Positions 17,359-26,926 of a stretch of DNA of 64,000 nt are shown one piece after another; within the stretch, counting starts at the first letter, position 1; every line of letters begins with the position of its first letter. The translations under genes were made by a program, and so were the position numbers. The stretch comes from Flavobacterium suaedae (lineage in GTDB: Bacteria; Bacteroidota; Bacteroidia; Flavobacteriales; Flavobacteriaceae), in NCBI RefSeq assembly GCF_014642915.1, contig NZ_BMJE01000005.1, positions 124,001 through 188,000 on the forward strand, in the 5' to 3' direction. The notes under the pieces were generated by a model, which saw only the letters and a program-made list of their open reading frames with translations, did no database searches and was not told the DNA's origin.

Positions 17359-18411
17359 TTAATTAACCCTATTAAGTATAATATCTCCATATTCTGATGA
17401 AATGGTAAGTTTATTTTTACCTGATGATTTATGATAACCACTATAATAGTACTCATAATCGTCTATAGCTTGCCTTTGTATAGATAAATTTTCTTTTCCT
17501 TTAAGTTCTCCATATTCTAATGCAAAATTAAAATCAAAAGCATAATCTTTACTATAGCCAATTTTTACAGAAGAATATTCACTATCAATAACAACATTTT
17601 TAGTATTCTCCGAAAGCTTTTTAATATCAAGACTACCATATTCAATAACTATTGTAGCTCCCTGATTGATATTTTCTATGGCTAATGTCCCATATTCTAC
17701 ATCAAGAGTGGCAACATCTAAACTTTTTATTTTTAAATTACCATATTCAGAGGCAATAGTTAATCTTCCTATAGTTCCTATAGTTGTGCCACTGCCTTCT
17801 GCGGCTATTGTAGCACTTTCTGCTTTATCCAGTTTAATACTGGAGTATTCAACTTCTATAGTGGCACGTTTAGCATATTCAATATGATTATTGTCACAAT
17901 ACTCAAGGCTTATTACATTATTTTGGCTATTAAGTTCTTTAGCTTTAACACTGCCATAGCTACATGAAATTTGGGTAGTGCCATATATTTTATCCAGTAT
18001 AATACCACCATACTCGTTTTCTAAAACCAGGTTCCCTTTTTTAGGTATTTTTACTGTATAGTTAACAGAAATTTCTGCATTACCGGAAAAGTTATCTATA
18101 TCTGTTTCAACACTTACACTATTGTGTGATGCATTAAAATCTATATCAATGCCGTTTAGTCTTCTCTCTACTACAGATTCCCTGTTAGAGCTAACTGTAA
18201 TTACAATATCTACAACTACTTTATTTTCATCCCAGGTAGTAAGGTAAATATGGCCGTATTGATTAGAAGCAATAAAGTTAACATTAGCCGATACATTAAA
18301 GGATTTGTTTATCTTTTTCTGCTTGGAATACTTAAATGGAGCGTTGTTTGCCATTAAAGCTAAAGGAGCTAGCAGCAATAATAGTATTATATTATGTTTT
18401 ATTTTTTTCAT
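17359..18411 (-). CDS. secreted DUF4097-like beta-solenoid protein
   Basis: A 350-residue protein with a signal peptide (MKKIKHNIILLLLLAPLALM, then AN). It is followed by a long array of short beta-strand rungs that repeat an EYG/EYSS turn: LENEYGGIILDKI, VEYSSIKLDKA, ASEYGNLKIKSL, VEYGTLAIENI, IEYGSLDIKKL, SEYSSVKIGYS, LEYGELKGKE, SSEYGDIILNRV. This is the pattern of DUF4097/adhesin-type beta-helices. The start overlaps the end of the anti-sigma-like gene by 20 nt, so translation is probably coupled. Function is unknown; it is likely an envelope protein controlled by the ECF sigma factor upstream. Confidence 0.85.
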   Translation of the reverse strand: MKKIKHNIILLLLLAPLALMANNAPFKYSKQKKINKSFNVSANVNFIASNQYGHIYLTTWDENKVVVDIVITVSSNRESVVERRLNGIDIDFNASHNSVSVETDIDNFSGNAEISVNYTVKIPKKGNLVLENEYGGIILDKIYGTTQISCSYGSVKAKELNSQNNVISLEYCDNNHIEYAKRATIEVEYSSIKLDKAESATIAAEGSGTTIGTIGRLTIASEYGNLKIKSLDVATLDVEYGTLAIENINQGATIVIEYGSLDIKKLSENTKNVVIDSEYSSVKIGYSKDYAFDFNFALEYGELKGKENLSIQRQAIDDYEYYYSGYHKSSGKNKLTISSEYGDIILNRVN

Positions 18412-18985
18412 GATAGTTTTGCTTTAATTTTTTGGTATTCTCAATTCTTATAAGTACTTCTTCTAAAAAGGATATCCTTGTTTGTAAATTAGTTATCATA
18501 GCGCGTATAATACGTTTGTTTTCGCCGTTTTTCTGGATTTCAATAATTAGCTTATCATAGTCTTTTTCCAGTTCAGCCATACGTAATACAGCATCATCTA
18601 CAATTTTTTTGGTTTCAGGGGTAGACTCTTTTTCAATTTTAGCCATTTCCTGCTTTATAATACCGGAGAAATATAATTGTGTTTCCTGTACTTTAGGTGG
18701 TAAGTCTGCTATTTCATTCGTTGCTATATCATTTTCAATAGTGTCTTCAGGAGAATAGGTTAAAAATATACCTAAAAACAATACTATTGCTGCTGCTATG
18801 GGTGTAGCTACTGTTAGCCAAAGTCTTCTGAATGATTTGGGTTTACTTTGGTTACCAGTACCTTCCTGCTTTCCCAGTTTTGCCATAAAGCGTTCTCTAT
18901 GCCCTATAGTTGGTTCTTCAGTATCCCAAGAGGAGTCTTTAAGGTTACTGAAAAACGTTTCTATTTTATCTTTTTCTTTACTCAT
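18392..18985 (-). CDS. single-pass membrane anti-sigma-like protein
   Basis: A 197-residue protein with a soluble N-terminal part (1-50, FFSNLKDSSWDTEEPTIGHR), one membrane span (about 50-70, LWLTVATPIAAAIVLFLGIF) and a coiled-coil-like periplasmic region rich in Glu and Lys (95-190). It starts 8 nt inside the ECF sigma gene and its end overlaps the solenoid gene, so the three form one translationally coupled unit. Position and topology suggest an anti-sigma factor or sensor for the sigma factor. I see no zinc-binding HxxxCxxC motif, so this is inference. Confidence 0.75.
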   Translation of the reverse strand: MSKEKDKIETFFSNLKDSSWDTEEPTIGHRERFMAKLGKQEGTGNQSKPKSFRRLWLTVATPIAAAIVLFLGIFLTYSPEDTIENDIATNEIADLPPKVQETQLYFSGIIKQEMAKIEKESTPETKKIVDDAVLRMAELEKDYDKLIIEIQKNGENKRIIRAMITNLQTRISFLEEVLIRIENTKKLKQNYHEKNKT

Positions 18986-19544
18986 TTTTACTTAGTTTTT
19001 TTAACAAAGCATTTTTAGCCCTGCTTACTGTTGTCCGGCAATTAGCCGAAGTTATATCCAGTATTTCACAAATTTCTTCATAATCATAACCTTCAATGTA
19101 GAGTAGGGTAAGTATTATGCGATAATTTTCTTTAAGGCTGTTAATAGCATTTTTTACCTGCTGAACCTGAATGTTTGAGACATCAATACCATTATTATTT
19201 TCGCTTTCATCTTCCGGTTCATGTTCCACTTTATATAGTGTAGGTTCCAGTTCGGTTAACGGCTCTTTACTTACTTTTTTATAACTGTCTAAACTGTGAT
19301 TGATAACGATACGCTTAAGCCATGCCCCGAAAGTTACCTCTCCTTTAAACGAGTCTATTTTAGTAAATGCTTTTAAAAAAGCTTCCTGCATTATATCTTC
19401 AGCCCAATGCACATCTTTAACTATGCGCAGGGCAATATTATACATAGCCTTGTAGTATGACTCATATACTTCATACTGGGCATTTTGATTGCCTTTTTTG
19501 CATAAATCTATTAGCTCATTAATATTTGTGTCGGTGGCTATCAA
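18978..19544 (-). CDS. ECF-type RNA polymerase sigma factor
   Basis: A 188-residue sigma-70 family factor. Region 2 is visible as AQYEVYESYYKAMYNIALRI and DVHWAEDIMQEAFLKAFTKI (about 22-70). Region 4 is at 125-180, with LKENYRIILTLLYIEGYDYE and a helix-turn-helix around EICEILDITSANCRTTVSRA. A Glu/Asn-rich linker (100-120) joins them. It is the first gene of the sigma / anti-sigma-like / solenoid unit. A near -7 element (TAACATTTG, one base longer than consensus) lies at about 19585-19593 on the minus strand. It should direct RNA polymerase to envelope-stress or surface genes, possibly its own operon. Confidence 0.93.
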   Translation of the reverse strand: MIATDTNINELIDLCKKGNQNAQYEVYESYYKAMYNIALRIVKDVHWAEDIMQEAFLKAFTKIDSFKGEVTFGAWLKRIVINHSLDSYKKVSKEPLTELEPTLYKVEHEPEDESENNNGIDVSNIQVQQVKNAINSLKENYRIILTLLYIEGYDYEEICEILDITSANCRTTVSRAKNALLKKLSKNE

Positions 19545-19620
19545 CTTTTGTTTTTCTGTTTATTATAAAGACATACTGTTTACAACAAATGTTACAGTTT
19601 GGATAAATAAAGTATATAAA

Positions 19621-19650
19621 AATAAAAAAGACGCCCGATTAAGGCGTCTT
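19621..19650 (-). terminator. intrinsic terminator of yebC
   Basis: AAGACGCC (19628-19635) pairs with GGCGTCTT (19643-19650). On the minus strand the stem is followed by TTTTTTATT. It lies 26 nt past the yebC stop at 19676. Confidence 0.88.
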
Positions 19651-19675
19651 AAATACAGCTTTTCATATAAGCATA

Positions 19676-20389
19676 TTATTCTTTCATGTTGTGATACACA
19701 TTCATCACATCATCATCTTCTTCAATTTTTTCAAGCAATTTCTCCACATCAGCGACTTCTTCTTCATTAAGTTCTTTTGTTACTTGTGGTATTCTTTCAA
19801 ATCCTGAAGAAAGGATTTCTAAACCTCTGTTGTCTTCAAGTTCTTTTTGTATTGCCCCAAAACTTTCAAATGGGGCATACATTACAATACCATCTTCATC
19901 TTCAAATATTTCTTCAACACCAAAGTCTATCATTTCCAGTTCAAGTTCTTCTACATCTTGTCCTTCGGCAGGTATGCGGAAGTTACATGTATGGTCGAAC
20001 ATAAACTCAACAGAACCTTGTGTGCCAAGTGTACCGTTACATTTATTAAAATAACTTCTGATGTTTGCTACAGTTCTGTTATTGTTATCAGTTGCGGTTT
20101 CAATAATTATAGCAATACCATGTGGAGCATAACCTTCAAATAAAACCTCTTTATAATTAGCAGTATCTTTATCCGATGCTTTTTTTATAGCCCTTTCAAT
20201 ATTATCCTTAGGCATGTTTGCAGCCTTAGCATTTTGTATTACAGCTCTTAGTTTTGCATTACTTTCAGGATTAGGACCACCTTCTTTAACTGCTATAACA
20301 ATATCTTTTCCAATTCTGGTAAACGTTTTAGCCATGGCTGACCAACGTTTCATTTTTCTGGCTTTTCTAAACTCGAATGCTCTTCCCAT
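19676..20389 (-). CDS. yebC: YebC/PmpR family protein
   Basis: A 237-residue member of the YebC family (TACO1-like), cytosolic proteins reported both as DNA-binding regulators and as translation factors that relieve ribosome stalling. It has the N-terminal MGRAFEFRKARKMKRWSAMA (the family often reads MAGHSKW or MGRAFE), the Gly/Pro loop EGGPNPESNAKLRAVIQNAK, NMPKDNIERAIKKA, and the acidic C-terminal domain (EEDDDVMNV). Length is typical. It has its own strong promoter (20409-20440) and terminator, so it is monocistronic. Confidence 0.94.
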   Translation of the reverse strand: MGRAFEFRKARKMKRWSAMAKTFTRIGKDIVIAVKEGGPNPESNAKLRAVIQNAKAANMPKDNIERAIKKASDKDTANYKEVLFEGYAPHGIAIIIETATDNNNRTVANIRSYFNKCNGTLGTQGSVEFMFDHTCNFRIPAEGQDVEELELEMIDFGVEEIFEDEDGIVMYAPFESFGAIQKELEDNRGLEILSSGFERIPQVTKELNEEEVADVEKLLEKIEEDDDVMNVYHNMKE

Positions 20390-20408
20390 ATATTATTTTT
20401 TAGCAACA

Positions 20409-20440
20409 CAAAAATAAACTTATTCATTGTTTTAGCAAAA
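20409..20440 (-). promoter_or_regulatory. yebC promoter
   Basis: On the minus strand TTTTG (20440-20436), 19 nt, then TATTTTTG (20416-20409). Both boxes and spacing match the Flavobacterium TTG-N17-23-TAnnTTTG promoter. The start codon is 20 nt downstream. Confidence 0.75.
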
Positions 20441-20468
20441 CTATGTAACACTGATTTTAAAGTGTTTT

Positions 20469-22517
20469 TTAGGGTATTTGCATATTGTATAGATCGGTTA
20501 CTATATTATACCCCTCTTTTATATAAGGATCGTTTTTAATAAGCTTTATTTTATAGCTGTCCATACTTTTATAAAATGTATCGTTTAATTCTTCCATGTT
20601 GGTATTAGCTACCTGTTGTACATTAAGTTTCGTATCGGTTTCAAATAAAGTATTAACATCTTCCCATAAGCTATCGTTATTATGAACATCATTGAAAACA
20701 GCATCAAAATTAATAGCTACAGGTTTTTTATCTTCATGATAAACCTTTTCAATAGATTGATTGATTTTATCCATTGCCGTAAACAAACTATCGTTTGCAA
20801 TACGGTGTTGACTGTTAGTAACAGCCTGTTTTAAATAGTTGTTAGATAGTGGGGTGTATTTTAGGTGTATATCTAAACTATCATTTTTAAAAGCATTTGG
20901 CATATCGCTCTCCCTTTGTTTCAGGTAATTATAAAATGTTGGGAGCTTAACGTCGGGCACTATACCTATATACTGATTACTTTTACCTGTAACCCTGTAA
21001 AATTTATCTATAGTGACTTTTATAAAATCATTATTTTCTCTGCCTTCGTGTAATGGTACTATAGCCTGCATACTGGCTTTGCCCAGTGTAGTACTACCCA
21101 CAATTACTGCTCTGTTATAATCCTGCATAGTACCTGCAAAAAATTCGCTTGCCGAGGCTGAGAATTCATTTACCAAAACCACCATAGGCCCTTTATAGAG
21201 CATTCCTCGGTTATAATCTTTCACAATATTTTTATAGTCACTTTTACCGCTTATTACTGTAACAGGACCATAGTTAATAAACATGCCGGCAAGACTTATA
21301 ACCTCATCTATAGAGCCACCACCATTATACTGTAAATCTACAATTAGGCCTTTAATGTTTTTCTCTTTAAGTTTTACTATCTCTTTAGCTACATCGCTGG
21401 CACAACCTTTTATACCATTTCGGTCTGCACCGGAATAAAAGCTCGGAATTTTAATATAGCCTATAGGGCTTTCATTATCGCCAATAATATAACTGTATAC
21501 ACTATGGTCATACGCCTGCATTATTTGCTTTTGTAATGCTACGGAATATACTGTACCATCTTTTTTGCGAAGTGTAAGGGTAACGTCTTTATAGCTATCA
21601 GAAAAAACGACATCGTTAATAGCCTCCATAGATGCACAGGTTACAGTGTACTCGGAATCATTAGCTGCTAATTTTAAAAGCTGGTCGCCCTTATCTATTT
21701 TAGATGTTTTATAGGCAGGTCCTCCTGGTACAATTTCTTCTACTACAACCTCTTCCTTTTCATTAAGACTTACATATATTCCTAATGAATAATTTTCATT
21801 TGAAACGGTAGACATGAAAGAAGCCTTTTCATTATAGTTGAAGTAGGTAGAGTGGGGGTCGAAGTAAGAACAAAAAGCAGAGAAAAATTGATTGTACATG
21901 CTGTTTTCAAACCCCTCCGAAGGTTCCAGTAAACCATTGATACGGCATAAAGCAGCTTCTTTTATTTTTTCCTGAGATGCTGGAGCAAGCTCCGTGAGTT
22001 TTACTTTAAGAGAGTCTTTATTTTTACTTTGTTTGGCTATATCTTCCAGTATATCGTGTATTATTTTTTTACGGATAAACTTTTTATTAGTCTCAACATC
22101 TTTATTAAAAGGAAATGCTTTTTTTGAGTACCGTATAGAATCATTTAAAGACAGGGGAAGGGCAGAGGCAGTTATTTCTTCAATACTGGTTTTACTACGG
22201 TTTAATGCTGTTTTATAGGTAGTAATAAAATCGTTAAGAAAAGCGCACTGATTGTTATTTATGTAATCGTCTATTTTATATTTATGTACTGAAAGTTTAG
22301 TGTAATCTTCTTCCACTAAAATAGTTCGGTATTTATCCAGTGCTGTAATAACCGTATTAAAAACATAAACCGATAGACTGTCGTCTACCGGTTTAGGCTG
22401 TACGTGCTCTGATTGCAGCACACTATTCATTCTGAAAAATATATCGCACGCTTTTTCATGGTTTTGGGCTGTTGCCTGTATGCATAATAATATGGCGAGT
22501 GCGATAAATTTCTTCAT
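20469..22517 (-). CDS. C-terminal-processing S41 protease (Prc/Tsp type)
   Basis: A 682-residue periplasmic protease with a signal peptide (1-18). A helical N-terminal domain (20-235) precedes a PDZ domain (about 243-330, SLGIYVSLNEKEEVVVEEIV) and the S41 catalytic domain. Catalytic Ser455 lies in NEFSASASEFF and Lys480 in TTLGKASMQ; the 25-residue spacing equals that of E. coli Prc (Ser452, Lys477). A C-terminal DUF3340-like domain follows. Prc-type enzymes degrade or trim envelope proteins and lipoproteins. The gene starts 3 nt after gcvT ends, so they are co-transcribed although functionally unrelated. The length matches the longer Prc class rather than CtpA. Confidence 0.94.
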   Translation of the reverse strand: MKKFIALAILLCIQATAQNHEKACDIFFRMNSVLQSEHVQPKPVDDSLSVYVFNTVITALDKYRTILVEEDYTKLSVHKYKIDDYINNNQCAFLNDFITTYKTALNRSKTSIEEITASALPLSLNDSIRYSKKAFPFNKDVETNKKFIRKKIIHDILEDIAKQSKNKDSLKVKLTELAPASQEKIKEAALCRINGLLEPSEGFENSMYNQFFSAFCSYFDPHSTYFNYNEKASFMSTVSNENYSLGIYVSLNEKEEVVVEEIVPGGPAYKTSKIDKGDQLLKLAANDSEYTVTCASMEAINDVVFSDSYKDVTLTLRKKDGTVYSVALQKQIMQAYDHSVYSYIIGDNESPIGYIKIPSFYSGADRNGIKGCASDVAKEIVKLKEKNIKGLIVDLQYNGGGSIDEVISLAGMFINYGPVTVISGKSDYKNIVKDYNRGMLYKGPMVVLVNEFSASASEFFAGTMQDYNRAVIVGSTTLGKASMQAIVPLHEGRENNDFIKVTIDKFYRVTGKSNQYIGIVPDVKLPTFYNYLKQRESDMPNAFKNDSLDIHLKYTPLSNNYLKQAVTNSQHRIANDSLFTAMDKINQSIEKVYHEDKKPVAINFDAVFNDVHNNDSLWEDVNTLFETDTKLNVQQVANTNMEELNDTFYKSMDSYKIKLIKNDPYIKEGYNIVTDLYNMQIP

Positions 22518-22520
22518 AAG

Positions 22521-23606
22521 CTATTCTTTTTTATAAAAAGGTAGTTTAACTACCTTGGCAGGAACGTTATTTTTCCTGATTTTAATATATATTTCACTTC
22601 CTTCTGATGAAAGCTCTGTAGGCACATATCCTAAACCTATACCTTTGTTTAATGAAGGCGACATAGTACCTGATGTTACTTTACCAATAACCTTACCGTC
22701 TTTATCGGCAATTTCATAACCTTGCCTTGGTATACCTCTTTCGGTAAGTTCAAAACCTATTAGTTTACGGCTTACACCTTCTTCTTTCTGCTTTTTAAGT
22801 GCTTCCGAATTAGTAAAGTCTTTTGTAAATTTAGTAATCCAGCCTAAACCGGCTTCAAGAGGAGAAGTAGTATCATCAATATCATTTCCGTATAGGCAGA
22901 ATCCCATTTCCAGTCTCAGGGTATCACGTGCTGCAAGACCTATTGGCTTAATACCATAAGGTTCTCCTGCTGCAAATACTTTATCCCATATTTGTACAAT
23001 TTCGTCATTTTTAGCGTAAATTTCAAATCCGCCACTACCTGTATATCCTGTAGCTGAAATAATTACATGGTCTATACCTGCAAAATCCGCCACTTCAAAA
23101 TGGTAATATTTAATAGCAGACAGGTCTACAGATGTTAACGACTGCATTGCTTCTACTGCTTTAGGCCCTTGTATAGCCAATAACGAATAAGCATCAGAAA
23201 TATTACGCATATCAACACCCATGTTGTTTCTAGATGATATCCAGTCCCAGTCTTTCTCAATATTAGAGGCGTTTACCACTAAAAGATATTCTTCCTCTTT
23301 AATTCTGTATATAATTAAATCATCAACAATTCCGCCATTTTCGTTTGGCATGCAAGAATATTGCGCTCTGCCCACAGTAAGTTTAGAAGCATCGTTACTG
23401 CAAACTTTCTGTATAAGGTCTAAAGCTTTTGGTCCTGAAAGTAAAAATTCGCCCATGTGCGACACATCAAAAACACCTACACCATTTCTAACAGTTTCGT
23501 GTTCTACATTTACTCCTTCATATTGTACAGGCATATTATAATCGGCAAAAGGAACCATTTTAGCTTCAAGTGCCTCGTGTATGTGCGTAAGCGCAGTATT
23601 TTTCAT
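22521..23606 (-). CDS. gcvT: glycine cleavage system T protein (aminomethyltransferase)
   Basis: A 361-residue T protein that transfers the methylene group from aminomethyl-lipoyl H protein to tetrahydrofolate and releases ammonia. It begins [20 protein letters not shown] and has family landmarks [24 protein letters not shown] and the folate-site region [18 protein letters not shown], followed by the beta-barrel with [20 protein letters not shown]. Length is normal. The rest of the gcv genes are not in this window. It is the first gene of a two-gene unit with the S41 protease. The 213-bp gap to the divergent nnr gene holds its promoter; no clear consensus box was found. Confidence 0.96.
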   Translation of the reverse strand: MKNTALTHIHEALEAKMVPFADYNMPVQYEGVNVEHETVRNGVGVFDVSHMGEFLLSGPKALDLIQKVCSNDASKLTVGRAQYSCMPNENGGIVDDLIIYRIKEEEYLLVVNASNIEKDWDWISSRNNMGVDMRNISDAYSLLAIQGPKAVEAMQSLTSVDLSAIKYYHFEVADFAGIDHVIISATGYTGSGGFEIYAKNDEIVQIWDKVFAAGEPYGIKPIGLAARDTLRLEMGFCLYGNDIDDTTSPLEAGLGWITKFTKDFTNSEALKKQKEEGVSRKLIGFELTERGIPRQGYEIADKDGKVIGKVTSGTMSPSLNKGIGLGYVPTELSSEGSEIYIKIRKNNVPAKVVKLPFYKKE

Positions 23607-23819
23607 TGAATTTATGTTTGTAATATTATTTTAGGCTGCTAAATTATTGAAAATTTAGCAAAAGAGCGCTCTAATCCTTAATTATTAAAGATTAAAACAA
23701 CCATATATCAATTGAAAATCAGGTTGTCCGGTGGTATTAAATTTACGGTTAAAGTAATATTTAATAAAATGCACTTACATTTTTTATTCATAAATTTACT
23801 ATCTGCAATTTAACCACCC

Positions 23820-25301
23820 ATGAAAATTTTTAATGCTTCCCAAGTTAAAGAAGCTGACACTATCAGCATTCAAAAACAGAATATTACTTCAACGGAACTA
23901 ATGGAACGCGCTGCGACTAAAGCCTTCCAATGGATTCAGAATAAATTTACTAATACAGAAACCACTTTCCATGTTTTTTGCGGACAGGGCAATAATGGTG
24001 GCGATGGCTTGGTAATAGCTCGATTACTTAAAAAAGAAGGCTATAATGTATCAGCCACTATAGTAGAGGGAGCGGGTAAACCTACCGATGATTTTACTAT
24101 TAATTTAGACAGGTTAAAGAGTGTTGGATTAGAACCAACCCTTAATTATGCTGAAGCTGAAAAAAAGCAGGTAATAATAGATACTATATTCGGTATAGGT
24201 TTAACGAGATCGCTTAATGATGAGGTTAAAAAGGTTATTACCTATATTAATAATACAAAAGCTGTAAAAATAGCGATAGATGTTCCGTCAGGTTTGTTTT
24301 TAGACCGAAAAACTGAAATAGCAGTACAGTCAGACTATGTACTAACATTTCAAGTACCTAAACTGGCACTTTACCTGCCGGGCAATTATCCATACGTAAA
24401 AGCAATAGAAGTATTAGATATTGGTCTTGATGAAGCGTGTATAGCAGAAACTGAAACCAATTATTATTTAACAGATAATCAGGTAGCATCACAAATATAT
24501 AAGCCTCTTTCTCCTTCTGCACATAAAGGTACGCAAGGGCATGCTATGATAATAGGGGGGAGCTATGGTAAAATGGGTGCAGCATGCCTTTCGGCAAAAG
24601 CAGCATTAAAAGCAGGATGTGGTTTGGTAACAGCATACATTCCTAAGTGTGGTTATACCATTATGCAAACCTATTTACCGGAAGCGATGGTACTAACCGA
24701 TAGTGATGAACATATACAGGAAATAGCTTTTGATTTAGAACCATCATCAATAGGTATTGGTATGGGATTAGGAGTAGAAAAGGAAACTCAAAGATCTATT
24801 TATGACTTCTTCTTAATGAAACCTACTAAAACAGTTATAGATGCCGATGCTATTAATATACTGTCAAAAAATAAAAAGTGGCTGGAATTATTACCCCAAC
24901 AGTCTATACTTACACCACATCCTAAAGAGTTACAACGATTAATAGGGGAATGGGACGATGATTTTGATATGCTGGAAAAACTAAAAACATTTTCTAAACA
25001 AAATAAAGTAGTTATAGTAGCTAAAAATGCCCGTACTATTGTTGTAGATGGTGATACTGTATACGTAAATTCCAGTGGTAATGCTGCTTTGGCAACAGGT
25101 GGCAGTGGCGATGTTTTAACTGGAATACTAACAGGGCTTTTAGCTCAGGGGTATAATAATACTGAAGCAGCTGTTTTAGGCGTGTATCTGCATGGGCTTA
25201 CTGCTGATATTGCAATAAAGGAAATTAGTGCACATACTTTTACTGCTTCATCTATTATAGACTATCTCTCACAGGCTTATAAACAGATAGATAAAGTGTA
25301 A
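23820..25301 (+). CDS. nnr: bifunctional NAD(P)H-hydrate epimerase / ADP-dependent dehydratase
   Basis: A 493-residue fusion that repairs hydrated NADH and NADPH. The N-terminal YjeF epimerase domain (1-210) has FCGQGNNGGDGLVIARLL (53-70) and IDVPSGLFLD. The C-terminal dehydratase (about 220-490) has KGTQGHAMIIGGSYGKMGA, TPHPKEL and the ATP/ADP-site motif GGSGDVLTGILTGLLAQG. The fused layout is the common bacterial form. Start at 23820 directly follows the promoter-bearing gap. It is followed 75 nt later by hutH. Confidence 0.95.
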   Translation: MKIFNASQVKEADTISIQKQNITSTELMERAATKAFQWIQNKFTNTETTFHVFCGQGNNGGDGLVIARLLKKEGYNVSATIVEGAGKPTDDFTINLDRLKSVGLEPTLNYAEAEKKQVIIDTIFGIGLTRSLNDEVKKVITYINNTKAVKIAIDVPSGLFLDRKTEIAVQSDYVLTFQVPKLALYLPGNYPYVKAIEVLDIGLDEACIAETETNYYLTDNQVASQIYKPLSPSAHKGTQGHAMIIGGSYGKMGAACLSAKAALKAGCGLVTAYIPKCGYTIMQTYLPEAMVLTDSDEHIQEIAFDLEPSSIGIGMGLGVEKETQRSIYDFFLMKPTKTVIDADAINILSKNKKWLELLPQQSILTPHPKELQRLIGEWDDDFDMLEKLKTFSKQNKVVIVAKNARTIVVDGDTVYVNSSGNAALATGGSGDVLTGILTGLLAQGYNNTEAAVLGVYLHGLTADIAIKEISAHTFTASSIIDYLSQAYKQIDKV

Positions 25302-25376
25302 TAGAATGAAAACTTATCAAAAATCTTGTTTTTTAATTGAGGAATAGTGAATTTTGGGCTTTAAAATTAAAAATAA

Positions 25377-26885
25377 ATGGAAACCGTACATTATATAAGT
25401 TCTGATGTTTTATCAATTGAAATAGTGCAAGATATACTTATGCACGACAAAAAACTGGCTCTTTCGGAAGAGGCGAGAAATAATATAGAAAAGTGCCGAA
25501 CGTACCTTGATGATAAAATGAAAGAGCATAAAGAACCTATATATGGTATAAACACCGGGTTTGGTTCATTATGTAATGTAAAAGTTTCTAATGATGATTT
25601 ATCTAAGCTACAGGAAAACCTTGTAAAATCGCATGCTTGCGGTACAGGCGATTTAGTACCTGAAGATATTATAAAAATAATGCTGTTACTTAAAATACAG
25701 TCGTTAAGTTATGGTAACTCAGGAGTGCAATTACAAACTGTTGAAAGACTAATAGAGTTTTATAATAATGATATTCTGCCTGTAGTATATGAGCAAGGTT
25801 CGCTTGGTGCTTCGGGCGATTTAGCGCCTTTAGCTCACCTTTCATTACCGCTTTTAGGAGAAGGAGAAGTATATGCCGACGGTTTCCGTCAGCCTTCGCA
25901 TAAAGTGTTAGAAAAAATGGGTTGGGAGCCTATAGTGTTACAGTCCAAAGAAGGATTGGCACTGCTTAACGGTACTCAGTTTATGGCGGCTTATGGGGTA
26001 TATATTCTAATAAAAGCTTTTAAATTATCGTATTTAGCCGATGCTATAGGTACTGTTTCTCTTGAAGCATTTGACGGTCGTATAGACCCGTTTAATGACT
26101 TAATACATATGGTACGTCCGCACAAGGGGCAAATTGTAACCGCAAGACGTATTAAAGAATTTTTGCAGGATAGTGAAATAATACAACAAGAAAAACAACA
26201 CGTACAGGACCCTTATTCTTTCCGTTGCATGCCACAGGTACATGGAGCGTCTAAAGATGCTATAGACTATGTGAAAAGAGTTTTCCGTACTGAAATTAAC
26301 TCAGTAACTGATAATCCTAACATATTTATAGAAAGCGATGAAATAGTATCAGGTGGTAACTTCCACGGGCAGCCTTTAGCACTTACATTAGACTTTTTAG
26401 GTATTGCACTGGCAGAACTTGGGAGTATTTCAGAAAGAAGGACTTATCAGTTAATATCAGGTTTACGTGGTTTACCACCTTTCTTGATAAGTAACCCGGG
26501 GTTAAACTCAGGATTTATGATACCACAGTATACCGCAGCAAGTATTGTAAGTCAAAACAAACAGTTAGCAACTCCTGCAAGTGTTGATAGTATAGTATCC
26601 TCTAACGGGCAGGAAGACCACGTAAGTATGGGTGCTAACGCTGCTACCAAAACATTACGAATAGTAGATAACCTAGAGCGTATTTTAGCTATAGAGTTAA
26701 TGAACGCTTCTCAGGCACTTGAGTTTAGAAGACCTCTAAAATCGAGTGAGTTTGTAGAAATGTTTCTGCAAACGTACAGAGAAGAAGTACCACTTGTTGA
26801 AGAAGACAGAATACTGCATTATGATATAGAAAACACAGTAGCTTTCCTTAATAATCTACAACTTGATGAAAGCGTTTTTGAATAA
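25377..26885 (+). CDS. hutH: histidine ammonia-lyase
   Basis: A 502-residue aromatic amino acid lyase that deaminates histidine to urocanate. The MIO cofactor triad Ala145-Ser146-Gly147 is in GSLGASGDLAPLAHLSLP. Other family sites are YGINTGFGSLCNV (56-68), FRCMPQVHGASKDAI, SVTDNPNIF, and NGQEDHVSMGANAATKTLRI. The acidic GQEDHVSMG form favours histidine or tyrosine-type lyases; the family also contains tyrosine aminomutases, but histidine is the usual flavobacterial assignment. No other hut gene is adjacent. Confidence 0.92.
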   Translation: METVHYISSDVLSIEIVQDILMHDKKLALSEEARNNIEKCRTYLDDKMKEHKEPIYGINTGFGSLCNVKVSNDDLSKLQENLVKSHACGTGDLVPEDIIKIMLLLKIQSLSYGNSGVQLQTVERLIEFYNNDILPVVYEQGSLGASGDLAPLAHLSLPLLGEGEVYADGFRQPSHKVLEKMGWEPIVLQSKEGLALLNGTQFMAAYGVYILIKAFKLSYLADAIGTVSLEAFDGRIDPFNDLIHMVRPHKGQIVTARRIKEFLQDSEIIQQEKQHVQDPYSFRCMPQVHGASKDAIDYVKRVFRTEINSVTDNPNIFIESDEIVSGGNFHGQPLALTLDFLGIALAELGSISERRTYQLISGLRGLPPFLISNPGLNSGFMIPQYTAASIVSQNKQLATPASVDSIVSSNGQEDHVSMGANAATKTLRIVDNLERILAIELMNASQALEFRRPLKSSEFVEMFLQTYREEVPLVEEDRILHYDIENTVAFLNNLQLDESVFE

Positions 26886-26896
26886 TAAAAATGAAT

Positions 26897-26926
26897 AAAA
26901 AGGGAGGCTTTTGCCTCCTTTTTTTA
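26897..26926 (+). terminator. bidirectional terminator between hutH and the acetyltransferase
   Basis: AAAAGGGAGGC-tttt-GCCTCCTTTTTTT. A 6-bp GC stem is extended by A-T pairs, with A-run on one side and T-run on the other. The stop of the convergent acetyltransferase gene at 26924 lies inside the T-run. Confidence 0.85.
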
